A DNA stretch of 64,000 bases. It comes from Synechococcus sp. CS-1325. Its GTDB lineage: Bacteria; Cyanobacteriota; Cyanobacteriia; PCC-6307; Cyanobiaceae. Every line of letters starts with the position of its first letter. Within the stretch, counting starts at the first letter, position 1. Both the position numbers and the translations under genes were made by a program. The stretch spans positions 1 to 64,000 of the forward strand of contig JAHLYW010000041.1 in the NCBI GenBank assembly GCA_025128135.1, read 5' to 3'. The notes beneath the pieces were generated by a model. The model saw nothing but the letters and a program-made list of their open reading frames with translations, made no database searches and was not told the DNA's origin. Below, piece after piece: positions 36,819 to 46,080 of this stretch.

Positions 36819-38672
36819 ATGGCGTCTTCCAGTCCCAAGGCGACCGTGATCCAGGGGCTGCTTGAGGGACTTCATGATCGTTTTCTCTCCTTGGATGAGG
36901 GTGCACCGGCCGACTACATCCCTGAACTGGCCAAGGCCGATCCCCATGACTTCGGCATTGCCATCGCCACGGTGGATGGACGCCTTTACAGCGTGGGAGA
37001 TACGAACAAGTTGTTCACGATCCAATCGATTTCCAAGCCATTCGTTTATGGCCTGGCGCTCGATCTGCTCGGCACCGAACGCATGAAGGCGAAGGTGGGT
37101 GTGGAGCCCTCTGGGGAAGCCTTCAATGCAATCAGCCTCGACCCCGCCACCGGCAAGCCCCGCAACCCGATGATCAATGCGGGGGCAATCGCCACAACCG
37201 CGCAGATCAGCAGTCATGACCCGGACAATGCCGAGGAGATCCTGCTCGATTACTTCGCCGCCCTGGCCGGTCGACGGCTGATGATTGATGAACAGGTTTA
37301 TCAGTCGGAGCGCGCGACCGGCCATCGCAACAGGGCAATCAGCCATCTGCTGCGAAATTTCAACATCATCGAGTCCGATCCTGAGCAGGCCCTCGATCTC
37401 TACTTCCGGCAATGTTCGATTCTGGTCAATGGTCATGACCTGGCTGTGATGGCCGCCACCCTGGCTTGCCAGGGTGGCAATCCGTTCACCGGTTCACAAC
37501 CACTCACCTCTCAGACCACCACAAAGATTCTGGCCCTGATGGCCACCTGCGGCACCTACGATTTCGCCGGGCAATGGCTCTACGACGTGGGCATGCCTGC
37601 CAAGAGTGGGGTGGCGGGTGGCGTACTGGCCGTGGTGCCTGGCCGTCTTGGCATTGCCACCTATTCACCGGCACTTGATTCGCTCGGCAACAGCGTGCGT
37701 GGCATCGCGGTCTGCCAGGAGCTCTCCAAGCAGCTCGGCCTCAGCCTGTTCAACCAGTATCCGGAGAACAGCACCACGATCCGCCGCTCCTACAAGGGCT
37801 CCCAGCGTCACTCGCGACGGTTCAGGCCACCGGCCCAGCTGAGCTGCCTCCAGCAGAATCGCGACTCGCTGCGCATCGTTCACGCTCAGGGAGTGCTGGA
37901 TTTCGCCGCTGTTGAGCGGCTGATTGCCGAACTGGCTCAGTTGCTGATCAATTCCTGGATCCTGGTGATCGATTTCGCCAATGTCTCCGAGCTGCCGGAA
38001 GAATCCAGGCACCTGTTGGTCCAGGAGCTGGCCTCACTGCGCTGTGAAGGGGTGATCGTGCTGCTGGTGCGATGCCATCACCTCGGCCTGGAAGCCGAAC
38101 CCCTGGCTGGGCTGGATCATCAACCGATGACCTTTCTGCATCTGGATCAGGCGATTGAGCGGGCTGAAGATCTGCTGCTGGAATCAGTGCAACCAGAGAA
38201 GCTTGATCAAAGCATGCAAGAAGAGCATGATTATGGGGGCTTCCTGGAGTTGCTGGATCCAAGCTATCACCAGATTCTCTTCTCAATCGCCGAGCTGAAA
38301 ACCTTTGACGTTGGTGATCATGTGATCAGAAAAGGAGATGCCGGCGATGAGCTCTTCATCGTCAAAAGTGGTCGCTTCACCGTCACAATCGATCTTCAGG
38401 GCAAGGACGGCATCCTGCATCAATCCCGCCTCGCCACCTTCGAACCGGGAATGTGTTTCGGTGAGATCGCTTTCCTCTCCAGGCAGACACGCAGCGCTGA
38501 TGTGATCGCTGATCTGCCTGGCAGTTGTTGGGTCCTGTCTCGGCCCGCTTTCGATGCGTTGCGGCTCAAAGACCCCAACACGGTGACGGAAATGCTCCTG
38601 GCTCTCACCGGCGACCTTGGCAAGAAACTTGGGGTCACCAGCTTTCAATTGATGTTGATGGAGTATCTGTAA
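36819..38672 (+). CDS. glsA: Glutaminase A with STAS and cNMP-binding domains
   Basis: The 617-aa protein hydrolyses glutamine to glutamate and ammonia. The N-terminal glutaminase (to about residue 310) has the serine-dependent SISK motif in FTIQSISKPFVYG, then PRNPMINAGAI and SGVAGGVLAVVPG. A STAS domain (about 345-450, RIVHAQGVLDFAAVERLI) and a C-terminal cyclic-nucleotide-binding domain (about 490-600, FEPGMCFGEIAFLSRQTRSADVI) follow; that cassette keeps G-E and R-S. This suggests regulation by cAMP. I used the ATG at 36819; 36780 is also possible but would lie upstream of the transcription start expected from the NtcA box. It is convergent with the mscS-like gene, with a 10-bp gap. Confidence 0.92.
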   Translation: MASSSPKATVIQGLLEGLHDRFLSLDEGAPADYIPELAKADPHDFGIAIATVDGRLYSVGDTNKLFTIQSISKPFVYGLALDLLGTERMKAKVGVEPSGEAFNAISLDPATGKPRNPMINAGAIATTAQISSHDPDNAEEILLDYFAALAGRRLMIDEQVYQSERATGHRNRAISHLLRNFNIIESDPEQALDLYFRQCSILVNGHDLAVMAATLACQGGNPFTGSQPLTSQTTTKILALMATCGTYDFAGQWLYDVGMPAKSGVAGGVLAVVPGRLGIATYSPALDSLGNSVRGIAVCQELSKQLGLSLFNQYPENSTTIRRSYKGSQRHSRRFRPPAQLSCLQQNRDSLRIVHAQGVLDFAAVERLIAELAQLLINSWILVIDFANVSELPEESRHLLVQELASLRCEGVIVLLVRCHHLGLEAEPLAGLDHQPMTFLHLDQAIERAEDLLLESVQPEKLDQSMQEEHDYGGFLELLDPSYHQILFSIAELKTFDVGDHVIRKGDAGDELFIVKSGRFTVTIDLQGKDGILHQSRLATFEPGMCFGEIAFLSRQTRSADVIADLPGSCWVLSRPAFDALRLKDPNTVTEMLLALTGDLGKKLGVTSFQLMLMEYL

Positions 38673-38682
38673 CACTCCAGAT

Positions 38683-40161
38683 TCATTGGATCAGAGACGC
38701 AAACAGTTGCTGCATTCTTTTCAGCAGCTGGTTCTCCTGAATCTGAACCGTTTCCCGCTCCAGGCCTTCCAGCTGGCCGCGCCGCTTGCTGACCAGATGG
38801 GCCAGGCCGTCCATCAGGGCAGGATTCCGCTTCAGCAGGGGAACCAGCTGCTCCCTGGAAACCTCCAGCAGGATCGACTCCTGGAGGGCGCGAATGGTGG
38901 CACTGCGCTCGCTGCCGCTGAGCATCGACATCTCACCGAAGATCTCGCCTGAATCAAGGCAGGCCAGCTGGAGATCCTCTGCATTCGGCTTCCGCTTCAG
39001 CACCTCGACCTGACCGGTGACCACCTGGTACATAGCTCCACCGGCTTCCCCTTCCTGCATCACCGTTTCCCCTGGCGCAAAGCGCAGGCAGCGGGTGTTG
39101 GCGGCGAGGCTGGCGATCTCCTGATCGGTGAGCCCGGCGAAGATCGGGTTGACGCGGAGAATCCCGGCCCGGGTCGATTCACTGCGGAGGATCGACAGAG
39201 TCCCATCCGCTGAAGGCCGCTGCCGGCGCAGCTCCCGGACCGGATAGGGAACTGAGGCCCCTTCCCGATCCAGTGCATACCAGATCTGCTCGAGCAGCTC
39301 GCTGCGCAGATCCAGAACGTCCGCCAGGTTGCCGGGCTTCTGAAAAACGATGATCTCGTAGTCGATCGCATACTCTCCGAAGCCCTTGATCCGCACGGCG
39401 GCGGCGGGCTCACTGAGGATGCGGGGATGGCTGCCGACGATTCCCAGCAGGATGCGGCGTGCCTGGGCTGGAGGCATGCCGTAATCCAGGGCGATAGCGA
39501 AGCGATTCCCCATCGATCCGAAGGCCCCGTAACTGCGCAGCACCACCGAGGTGATCACGGCGTTGGGCACCATCACCATCGCTCCGGTGACATCACGAAG
39601 GCAGGTGTCACGCCAGTCGATCGAAACAATCACCCCCTCGGTGGTCTCGTTGACGCGGATGAAGTCGCCGACCTTGAGTTGATCATCCAGTTGCAGTTCA
39701 AAGCCGGCGAACAGATCCTTGAGCGGCTCCTGGGCCGCCAGGCCGAGCACGGCGGTGAGCACGGCCGAGGTGGTGACCAGGCCGAGCAGATCGAAACGGG
39801 CCAGCTCCTTGAACACCACCACCGTGACCACCGAGCCGCTGGTGAGCATCAACAGCTGCAGCAGGACCGGCGGTGGCTGCGCCCAGGCACCGAGTGATGC
39901 CGGCACCTCGATCCCGGCCCAGAGCAGAACGCGGAGGCCGGCGTAGCTCAGCATCAGCTCATCGATCAGCTCCACCCAGGGGCGATAGCTCGCCGGAAGC
40001 AGGGCGACAGGCAGGATCCGCACCAACACCCACGCCCCGGTGGCCAGCAGCGGCAACCGCAGCGGGAAAGGCGTCAGACGGATGCGGCGGCTGAGCAACC
40101 TCACCAGCAGCAGCAGGGCCACCACACCGATCGCGGGAAGCAACACCGCCAGGACTCGCAT
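38683..40161 (-). CDS. MscS-family mechanosensitive channel with C-terminal cNMP-binding domain
   Basis: The 492-aa protein has several N-terminal membrane helices. The MscS core follows (LGLAAQEPLKDLFAGFELQL, then VGDFIRVNETTEGVIVSIDW), with the pore-lining and beta domains. The C-terminus is a cyclic-nucleotide-binding domain (about residues 340-450; LDSGEIFGEMSMLSGSERSATI, which keeps G-E and R-S). MscS-like channels with cNMP domains are known in cyanobacteria and may be ligand-gated rather than purely tension-gated. ATG codons lie at 40161 and 40164. It is divergent from the SIMPL gene. Confidence 0.88.
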   Translation of the reverse strand: MRVLAVLLPAIGVVALLLLVRLLSRRIRLTPFPLRLPLLATGAWVLVRILPVALLPASYRPWVELIDELMLSYAGLRVLLWAGIEVPASLGAWAQPPPVLLQLLMLTSGSVVTVVVFKELARFDLLGLVTTSAVLTAVLGLAAQEPLKDLFAGFELQLDDQLKVGDFIRVNETTEGVIVSIDWRDTCLRDVTGAMVMVPNAVITSVVLRSYGAFGSMGNRFAIALDYGMPPAQARRILLGIVGSHPRILSEPAAAVRIKGFGEYAIDYEIIVFQKPGNLADVLDLRSELLEQIWYALDREGASVPYPVRELRRQRPSADGTLSILRSESTRAGILRVNPIFAGLTDQEIASLAANTRCLRFAPGETVMQEGEAGGAMYQVVTGQVEVLKRKPNAEDLQLACLDSGEIFGEMSMLSGSERSATIRALQESILLEVSREQLVPLLKRNPALMDGLAHLVSKRRGQLEGLERETVQIQENQLLKRMQQLFASLIQ

Positions 40162-40178
40162 CATGGGCAGGAGTGCGT

Positions 40179-40197
40179 GGCTGGGACGATCCCAGCC
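40179..40197. promoter_or_regulatory. Inverted repeat between mscS-like and SIMPL genes
   Basis: The arms GGCTGGGA and TCCCAGCC enclose CGA in an 8-bp perfect hairpin. It lies between divergent genes, 18 bp upstream of the channel gene start. It could be an operator or a 5'-leader structure; its function is unknown. Confidence 0.35.
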
Positions 40198-40285
40198 GAG
40201 AAGGAATTCGGCACGATAAAGGCTGCGATGGTCATGGTTCAGTCAGAACCGGCGAGCAAGCTGGAAGCTCCCCTGCCGATCATTG

Positions 40286-40996
40286 ATGGAGTTCTCCCGA
40301 CGAATCCGCTGCCTGGCAGCGGTGCTTGGAATCCTGCCTTTCAGCTTGACGCTGACCCCGGCGGCGGTGGCCCAGCAGGTGCAGCTCCGCTGCGACGGCA
40401 CCCTGCTGGAGGCCTCGGGCCAGGCCGAGCGGAAGCGCAGCATCGAGAGCCTGCGCCTCTCGCTGGCCCTGGAGGCCGATGCCGCCACGGCTGATGGGGC
40501 CCTCGCTGCCCTGCAGGAGCGCCTGGCAGCGGTGCGGCTGGCCCTGCGGCAGCTGGCCGTCAGGGAGCTGGAAGTGAGCTCACCGTCCACCTGGCAGCGG
40601 CCGGCCAGCCGCAACCAGCCCGCAGCCGTGCAGGCCAACCTGCAGGTCAGCGGGCAACTGCCCCCCGCCCAGTTGCAGAACCTGATCCGCACGGTGGGGG
40701 CCCTGCCGGGGGTTCGCCTGGCACCGGTGAGCAGCGAGGCCGGCAGGGGGGACGACGCAGTTGTTCAGCGGCAATTGCTGCGGGAGGCGTACCAGGATGC
40801 CCTGACCCAGGCACGGGAGCTGGCTGGGGCCATCGGCTTGGCCCAGCTGAGCCCTTTGGAAGTGCAGCTTGATAGAGGCGTCCGTCCTATGATGAATAGG
40901 GCCGCGACCACTGATGCCTCCTCGCCCTTTGATCCGGCAGAGTTGCCCCCGCCCACCGACCGCACAAGCATGCTCGTGCGGTTCTGCGCCCACTGA
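40286..40996 (+). CDS. Exported SIMPL-domain (DUF541) protein
   Basis: The 236-aa product has a signal peptide (LAAVLGILPFSLTLTPAAVAQQ) and a SIMPL-type domain with AERKRSIESLRLSLALEADAA near residue 48, then LQVSGQLPPAQLQNLIRTVG and a helical segment LREAYQDALTQARELAGAIG. SIMPL proteins are periplasmic or outer-membrane-associated with uncertain roles. I used the ATG at 40286; a TTG precedes it in frame. Confidence 0.8.
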   Translation: MEFSRRIRCLAAVLGILPFSLTLTPAAVAQQVQLRCDGTLLEASGQAERKRSIESLRLSLALEADAATADGALAALQERLAAVRLALRQLAVRELEVSSPSTWQRPASRNQPAAVQANLQVSGQLPPAQLQNLIRTVGALPGVRLAPVSSEAGRGDDAVVQRQLLREAYQDALTQARELAGAIGLAQLSPLEVQLDRGVRPMMNRAATTDASSPFDPAELPPPTDRTSMLVRFCAH

Positions 40997-41112
40997 AGCT
41001 TCCTGTGAAAGGGGTAGCAGCAGAATTTTGAACGGAAGAACTTGCGCCACAGCTTCGATAGGTGCTTCAGGACGAGATAGGCACCAGGACCCAGGGCCAA
41101 CATCAACCGTTT

Positions 41113-41149
41113 CCGCACTTCCAGTGCGGCTCAGGCCATGGCTATTTTT
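41113..41149 (+). terminator. Hairpin and T-run after the SIMPL gene
   Basis: CCGCACT (41113-41119) and AGTGCGG (41123-41129) form a perfect 7-bp stem with a 3-nt loop; a run of six Ts begins 14 nt later (41144). It could terminate transcription from the SIMPL gene, but the T-run is too far from the stem for a classic terminator. Confidence 0.35.
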
Positions 41150-41178
41150 TCTAGTCGGGCCGGTCGGCACCAGTTGCC

Positions 41179-41526
41179 GTGCTCGCTGACTCCTCTCATC
41201 ACCTGCATGCGCTGGACCTGTTCCTGATGCTCGTCATGGGGCATTTCCTAGGGGATTTCGGCCTGCAGAGCGACCGCATGGCGACGGAGAAATGCCCGGG
41301 TCATGACGTCACCCTGCCCTGGTACTGGTGGCTCGGAGCTCATGCCGCCATCCACGGCTTCCTGGTGGGTGTGATCACCGGCGTGCCTCTGCTGGGGCTG
41401 GCGGAATGGGTGGCCCACTCCCTCACCGACATCGGCAAGTGCCGGCACTTTTACCGCCTGCCTGGGGATCAGACAATCCACCTGGCTACCAAACTGTTTT
41501 GGACTTTCGTGCTGGTGCGATGGTGA
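41179..41526 (+). CDS. DUF3307-family small membrane protein
   Basis: The 115-aa product has the DUF3307 opening LMLVMGHFLGDFGLQSDRMA, followed by helices around AHAAIHGFLVGVITGVPLLG and AEWVAHSLTDIGKC. The family is membrane-bound and of unknown function. The start is a GTG at 41179; an in-frame ATG at 41227 would trim the N-terminus. It ends 8 bp before the DUF928 gene of TPS locus 2 and may be cotranscribed with it. Confidence 0.75.
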   Translation: MLADSSHHLHALDLFLMLVMGHFLGDFGLQSDRMATEKCPGHDVTLPWYWWLGAHAAIHGFLVGVITGVPLLGLAEWVAHSLTDIGKCRHFYRLPGDQTIHLATKLFWTFVLVRW

Positions 41527-41534
41527 AGTCAGGA

Positions 41535-42209
41535 ATGAGCGAACTTCGCACCCAAACGATGATCCACATTCATACCTACGTTACCCGCAGGTTGCTGGGA
41601 GTCCTCGCTGTGGCTGTCCTCAGCTTTGAGGCCACGGCCTCCCTGGCCCAGACCAACCTGCGTTCAACCTTCCCCGGCCGCCGCATCGGTGGCGGCACCC
41701 GCGGTGAGTGCACCGCACGGGTGCTGGCCCACCTGGTGCCCAGGGACAGCGTCTTCGCCCCAGGCCCGGCGCTCTCAGTAGCCCTACTGGAGGGACCCAC
41801 GCCCACCCCCCGACCCCTGCAGGTTCAGTTCCGGCCCCAGGGCCCCGGAGGCACGGCCGCCGGCCCCGCCGTGAAACGGGAGCTGCCCCCTTCTGTGGCG
41901 GGAGTCACTCTGCTCCAGCTGACCAGCTTCACAAACACCCAGGTCTGGGAATCCTCCTTCCGCTGCGATGCCGGTGCTCAGCCCGTGGCTGACGATCCAA
42001 TCAACTTCGTCGAAACAGTGGCACCCCCGGCCCTGAGCCTGCTGGTGAGCGAAGGCTCGGCCGACGACCGGAGCCTTCAGGCGAATCTGAAGAAACTCAA
42101 GAATCTCTGCGGCTCCCAGGTGGCCAAGGCGGAGCTGGCCAGGACTTTCGGCCTCGAAGACGTCATTGGTGCGGACTGGCCGGCATCGCTACCGGTCCGC
42201 TGCCCCTGA
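41535..42209 (+). CDS. Exported DUF928-like protein of TPS locus 2
   Basis: The 224-aa product has a signal peptide (LLGVLAVAVLSFEATASLAQ) and the same domain as the gene at 13407: GGGTRGECTARVLAHLVPRD, FAPGPALSVALLEGPTPTPRPLQ and TQVWESSFRC, with cysteines at matching places. Several starts are possible (41520, 41535, 41559). The 3' end overlaps the convergent cyclase gene by 47 bp, as in locus 1. The function is unknown. Confidence 0.75.
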   Translation: MSELRTQTMIHIHTYVTRRLLGVLAVAVLSFEATASLAQTNLRSTFPGRRIGGGTRGECTARVLAHLVPRDSVFAPGPALSVALLEGPTPTPRPLQVQFRPQGPGGTAAGPAVKRELPPSVAGVTLLQLTSFTNTQVWESSFRCDAGAQPVADDPINFVETVAPPALSLLVSEGSADDRSLQANLKKLKNLCGSQVAKAELARTFGLEDVIGADWPASLPVRCP

Positions 42210-44064
42210 GTTCCCAGACATCAAGCGGTTCCGTTCGACCCTTCACCTGCAAACTGCCCCAGGCCTCCCACTCCACGGCTTTGGGAGCGCTCAGAAGCAC
42301 CAGATCGCGCGTCACGGAGGAGACCAGCACCCGGCAGAGGCCGCTCTGACGCTCTCTCTCCGAGCTCTCCAGCCGCGAGGCGCAGTTGACCGTGTCGCCA
42401 ATGACGGCGTACTCCAGCCGCTCGCTACTGCCCATCGATCCCGCCAGCACAGCGCCGGAATGAATGCCGATGCGCATCCGCATCGCGGGTTCCCCATCGG
42501 CGGCCAGCTCGCCGTTGAGTTGCTCCAAGCCGTGCTGGATTGCCAGGGCGGCGTCGATGGCATCGGCGGCGTCGGCCACCTCCCCCTTGCCCAGCGGTGC
42601 CCCGAACACCGCCAGGAAGCCGTCGCCGGTGAACTTGTTGACCATGCCGCCCCGCTCGGTGATCGCCGGTACGCAGATGGCCATGCCGCGGTTCAGCCAG
42701 GCCAGCAGTTGGGCTGGCTTGATTCGCTCGGAAAGGGAGGTGAAATCACAGGTGTCCGAAAAGAGCACGGTGACGGCAAGCAGGCGGCCTTCGAAGCGCC
42801 CGTCGCTGAGCAGTTCATCCCGTTGCTCCCAGAGCTGCTGGGCCACCGCCGGTGAGGTGGTTTGACCCAGCAGGCGTTGGATCTGTTGGCGCTGCTGCTG
42901 GCTGGCCGCCCCGCGCCGCAGCCAGGCGGCCCCCGCCATCAGAGTGAGAGCGGCCATGGGCAGGGTGGTTTGCACCCACACCCCGTTGAACAACAGCGCC
43001 ACGGCGCCGCCCAGGCCCAACATCACCACAGCGGTCACGGCGAGGATGCTCCGTCGCAAGGTGGCGAAGCTCTCCCCCAGGGCCACCCCCAGCCCAAGGG
43101 CCAGCAGGAGCAGCAGCGTGCCGCTCCAGCCCGGCAGAGCCCGAATCCCATGGGGTTGTCCATCGGCGAGGGCCAGCAGGGCGGCGGTGCGGTTGGCATG
43201 AAGCTCCACGCCGGGCATCTGGATCTGGCGGGCCGCCAGCACAAAGCGTGTGTACGGAACGTTGAACAGATCCCGCAGGGTGGGGGCGGTGCTGCCGATC
43301 AGCACGATCCGGCTGTTGATCTGTGCTTTGGGCACCTGCTGGCTGAGCAGCTGATCCAGTGACCAGACGGGAAAGCTGCCCGGCTGATGGAACGCCAGCA
43401 TCTGCTGGAAGCCTGCGGCATCGAGGTCGAAGTAACCACCCGAATCGCGCTCGATCCAGCCCTCGGCGTTGGGTCGAGCCTCAAGGCGTCTACGCAGTTC
43501 GCCGTTGCCGCGAAACACTTCCACCAGCCGCAGGGGCAAGGCCACGGTGGCGGCATCCTGGCCAGACACATGAACCAGGTCCCGGCGTACGACGCCATCG
43601 GCGTCGACCACCAGGTCGTTGAAGGCCATGCGGTTCGCAGGGGTGCCCAGGATCGGGCCGATCGATTCGGCCACGTTGAAGATCGATACCAACCGTGGAT
43701 TGGCACGGGCTTGAGAACGCAGGCACCTCTGCTTGAGACCGACGCCCCTGTTGCGGTAGAGATCCAAGCCGATCGCCCGGGCGCCATCGGCGCTCAGGGT
43801 GTCGATGGCCCGGCACAGCAGCCGGTCATCGATCGGCCAGCCGTGGCGAGTGATGTCCGCTTCGCTGATGCCGATGATGACGATTGGCGTCGTGGCTCCT
43901 GATGGCGCCGGCCGCAGGTAGGTGATCAGGTCGTAGAGCAGCAGGTTCAATGATTCGCCGATACCCGTGACCCGAAGCGCCACCACCAAAAGCGCTGCCA
44001 CTCCGTAAGGGGCCGTCAGCAGCAGCACCTGGCTCAAACGATTGGGGCGAGATGATTGGCCCAT
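42163..44064 (-). CDS. CHASE2-domain class III nucleotide cyclase (TPS locus 2)
   Basis: The 633-aa protein has the same order as its paralogue at 13982: N-terminal helix, CHASE2 (IVIIGISEADITRHGWPIDD...GLDLYRNRG), membrane helices, then a cytoplasmic cyclase domain. The metal aspartates (LFSDTCDF, TGDGFLAVFG), the adenine lysine (NKFTGDG) and the transition-state Asn and Arg (TVNCASR) are all present. The adenine-contact position is Ala (EYAVIGD) rather than Asp or Thr. The ATG at 44064 is 8 bp downstream of the tpsB stop, so the two genes probably form one transcript. It is likely to make cAMP in response to a periplasmic signal. Confidence 0.9.
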   Translation of the reverse strand: MGQSSRPNRLSQVLLLTAPYGVAALLVVALRVTGIGESLNLLLYDLITYLRPAPSGATTPIVIIGISEADITRHGWPIDDRLLCRAIDTLSADGARAIGLDLYRNRGVGLKQRCLRSQARANPRLVSIFNVAESIGPILGTPANRMAFNDLVVDADGVVRRDLVHVSGQDAATVALPLRLVEVFRGNGELRRRLEARPNAEGWIERDSGGYFDLDAAGFQQMLAFHQPGSFPVWSLDQLLSQQVPKAQINSRIVLIGSTAPTLRDLFNVPYTRFVLAARQIQMPGVELHANRTAALLALADGQPHGIRALPGWSGTLLLLLALGLGVALGESFATLRRSILAVTAVVMLGLGGAVALLFNGVWVQTTLPMAALTLMAGAAWLRRGAASQQQRQQIQRLLGQTTSPAVAQQLWEQRDELLSDGRFEGRLLAVTVLFSDTCDFTSLSERIKPAQLLAWLNRGMAICVPAITERGGMVNKFTGDGFLAVFGAPLGKGEVADAADAIDAALAIQHGLEQLNGELAADGEPAMRMRIGIHSGAVLAGSMGSSERLEYAVIGDTVNCASRLESSERERQSGLCRVLVSSVTRDLVLLSAPKAVEWEAWGSLQVKGRTEPLDVWELRGSGPVAMPASPHQ

Positions 44065-44072
44065 GGAGGCGC

Positions 44073-45797
44073 TCAGAACCGGTATTGCACCTTGCCGTAA
44101 AAGCCCTTGCTCAGTGTCCAGTCGGCCCAAGGGCCAAGGTTAGTGCCGGTATCAAGCTGGTCCACCCAGCCGGCTTCCAGGGTCCAGTCGTCGCCGACGA
44201 GCCAGCGGGCGAGGATGCCGGTCGAGCCCACATAGTCGATCAAACTGCCATGTTTCAACTGGGTGTAAACGCCTCCGTAGCCGAAGAAGGGAACCAGCTG
44301 CAGCGCCTGCTGCTGATTTTCCCAGAAGGTCCAGACCAGTTCAGCAGTGCCCAGCCAGCCGCTGTCCCCGCTGATCAGCTGGCCCGGCAGGCCGCGCAGG
44401 CCCACATCAGAGCCGAGGGTGAACTGCATCGAGGAGGTGAGCGGGTTGTAAGCCACCTGCCCACCGCCCCTCAGATTGAGCTGCCAATTCGGTGCGAATC
44501 CCCAGGCGGCCGAGATCAAAGCCCCAAGGGCAGTGGCCTGACCGGGGGAGATGCCCCCCTGGGACAGCTCGCTGATCTGAGTGGCTGGGGTGAAAGCCCC
44601 GATCCCCTGGAGCAGGTAGGCGTTGCCACTCCAGCCCACGGATTGGCTCAGGCCGCTGCCGCTCAGCCCCACTCGCAGGAAACCCGTGCGGGGGGAGCGC
44701 ACACTTTCGGGCAGGAAGCTGGGCAGGGCCTTGCCTGCCAGGTAGGTGTCGCTGCGGTTGATGCTCAGCCCCGCGAAGGCGGCCCAGCGCTGGGTGAGGG
44801 ATTCCTTGAACACCCACTCCAGCTGCCCCAGCCCCTGGAACTGGCGGGTGCTGAATTCATTCGCAGGAGCAGGCAGCTCGATCAGGTTGCGGCGGCTGTA
44901 GCCGAAGGAGCCCGTGAGGTTGAACTGGTCGCTGAGGGGATAGGTGTAGCTGGTGGAGCTGATCAGGGTCCCCAGGGAAGGGTCATTGTTGAAGTTGAGC
45001 TCGCCGTAGAGCAGCAGGATGTCGCCGGGTGCTGCCAACCCCCCCTTCAGGAGGGTGGCGACCGCCCGGCCTTCGCCGGAACCACTGGAGCCGTCGTTGC
45101 GCAGGGAGAGATCGCCCTGGAGCGGCTGACTGCCCAGCTCCGCGTTTACAGTGAGTACAGCCTGGCTAGGGTCGCTTCCCAAGCGCGAGAGGTTGCTACG
45201 GATGCTCTGGATGCCCGCCTGCCGCTGCAGAAGCCGCAGTTGGCGCTCTAATTCACCCAAGTTCAGCACTGCGCCTTGCAAGGGCCGCAGCAGACGGCTC
45301 ACCCGGCGGCTCAGCCAGGCATTCTTGGCATTGACCCTCACCTCCACGATCTGCCCTTCCACCACCTCCAAGCGACCAGGGGCGGGGCTGGTTTCGACAA
45401 AGACGCGGCTGTTGACATAACCATCGGCCACAAGCCGGGCCGTGAGGCTGGCGGCGCAAGCCTTGAGCCGCTCGGCCGGATCGCTGATCGCCAGGCAGGG
45501 CTGAAAGATTTTGGTCAATTCAGCGCTGGAGTAGCGCTTGAGGCCCCGCACCTCAGGTGGCTGGGTGGTGGTGGGGGGTGTCGCCGGCGGGTTGGTGGTG
45601 GGTGCACCGGGGCCGATGGGAGATGGACCAGGGGTGAGCGGGGCCGCTGGCTCCACCGGCTGCAGATCGATCCATGGGGCGGGTCGATCGCGATCCGGCC
45701 GTTGCTCCCCGGCGCCAGGTCCTGGGAGGCGCACCGGACCTTGCTGCAGTGGCGGAGCCACCAGCTGGGCCAGCAGCGGCAGGGGGAGCATGAACAT
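44073..45797 (-). CDS. TpsB outer-membrane transporter (ShlB/FhaC/HecB family), TPS locus 2
   Basis: The 574-aa protein has a short hydrophobic start and a long Pro/Thr-rich linker. POTRA segments (LVADGYVNSRVFVETSPAPG, LEVVEGQIVEVRV) and a barrel with GLRGLPGQLISGDSG follow, and it ends in YRF. It is closely related to the locus 1 TpsB. The exoprotein gene is divergent, 283 bp away, so both share a promoter region that I read as lacking a CRP box. It should export the exoprotein at 46081. Confidence 0.9.
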   Translation of the reverse strand: MFMLPLPLLAQLVAPPLQQGPVRLPGPGAGEQRPDRDRPAPWIDLQPVEPAAPLTPGPSPIGPGAPTTNPPATPPTTTQPPEVRGLKRYSSAELTKIFQPCLAISDPAERLKACAASLTARLVADGYVNSRVFVETSPAPGRLEVVEGQIVEVRVNAKNAWLSRRVSRLLRPLQGAVLNLGELERQLRLLQRQAGIQSIRSNLSRLGSDPSQAVLTVNAELGSQPLQGDLSLRNDGSSGSGEGRAVATLLKGGLAAPGDILLLYGELNFNNDPSLGTLISSTSYTYPLSDQFNLTGSFGYSRRNLIELPAPANEFSTRQFQGLGQLEWVFKESLTQRWAAFAGLSINRSDTYLAGKALPSFLPESVRSPRTGFLRVGLSGSGLSQSVGWSGNAYLLQGIGAFTPATQISELSQGGISPGQATALGALISAAWGFAPNWQLNLRGGGQVAYNPLTSSMQFTLGSDVGLRGLPGQLISGDSGWLGTAELVWTFWENQQQALQLVPFFGYGGVYTQLKHGSLIDYVGSTGILARWLVGDDWTLEAGWVDQLDTGTNLGPWADWTLSKGFYGKVQYRF

Positions 45798-46080
45798 TCA
45801 GCGAAGTTGCCGAAGGCAAGTTATCGGAAGTGATTGAATATGGCAGATTTCCAGGCCCCTTAAACAATCAATCCCCGCACTCCTCCAATCGTTGTCGTTG
45901 GTGCTTCCCCTGGAAGGGCCGCAACACCGTCGCATGATTGCTCAGAGCCAAAGTGTTTACCCAACATCTCGAATATCCGCTACCTCGTGTCGGCGGCAAC
46001 AATCGCCTCCATTAACCTCTGCTAGCTCTGGAGAGTTTGATGTCATCAACCCTTCTCATCAACATTATGGTGGCCTTTGC

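Noticed and set aside
40765..41118. 117-codon frame on the minus strand that starts MRKRLMLALGPGAYLV
   Set aside because: The beginning looks plausible for a membrane protein, but most of it is antisense to the SIMPL gene and the rest lacks any family features.
45798..46080. Search for a CRP box between tpsB and the exoprotein of locus 2
   Set aside because: I see no TGTGA-N6-TCACA or close variant there, so locus 2 is not claimed as a CRP target.
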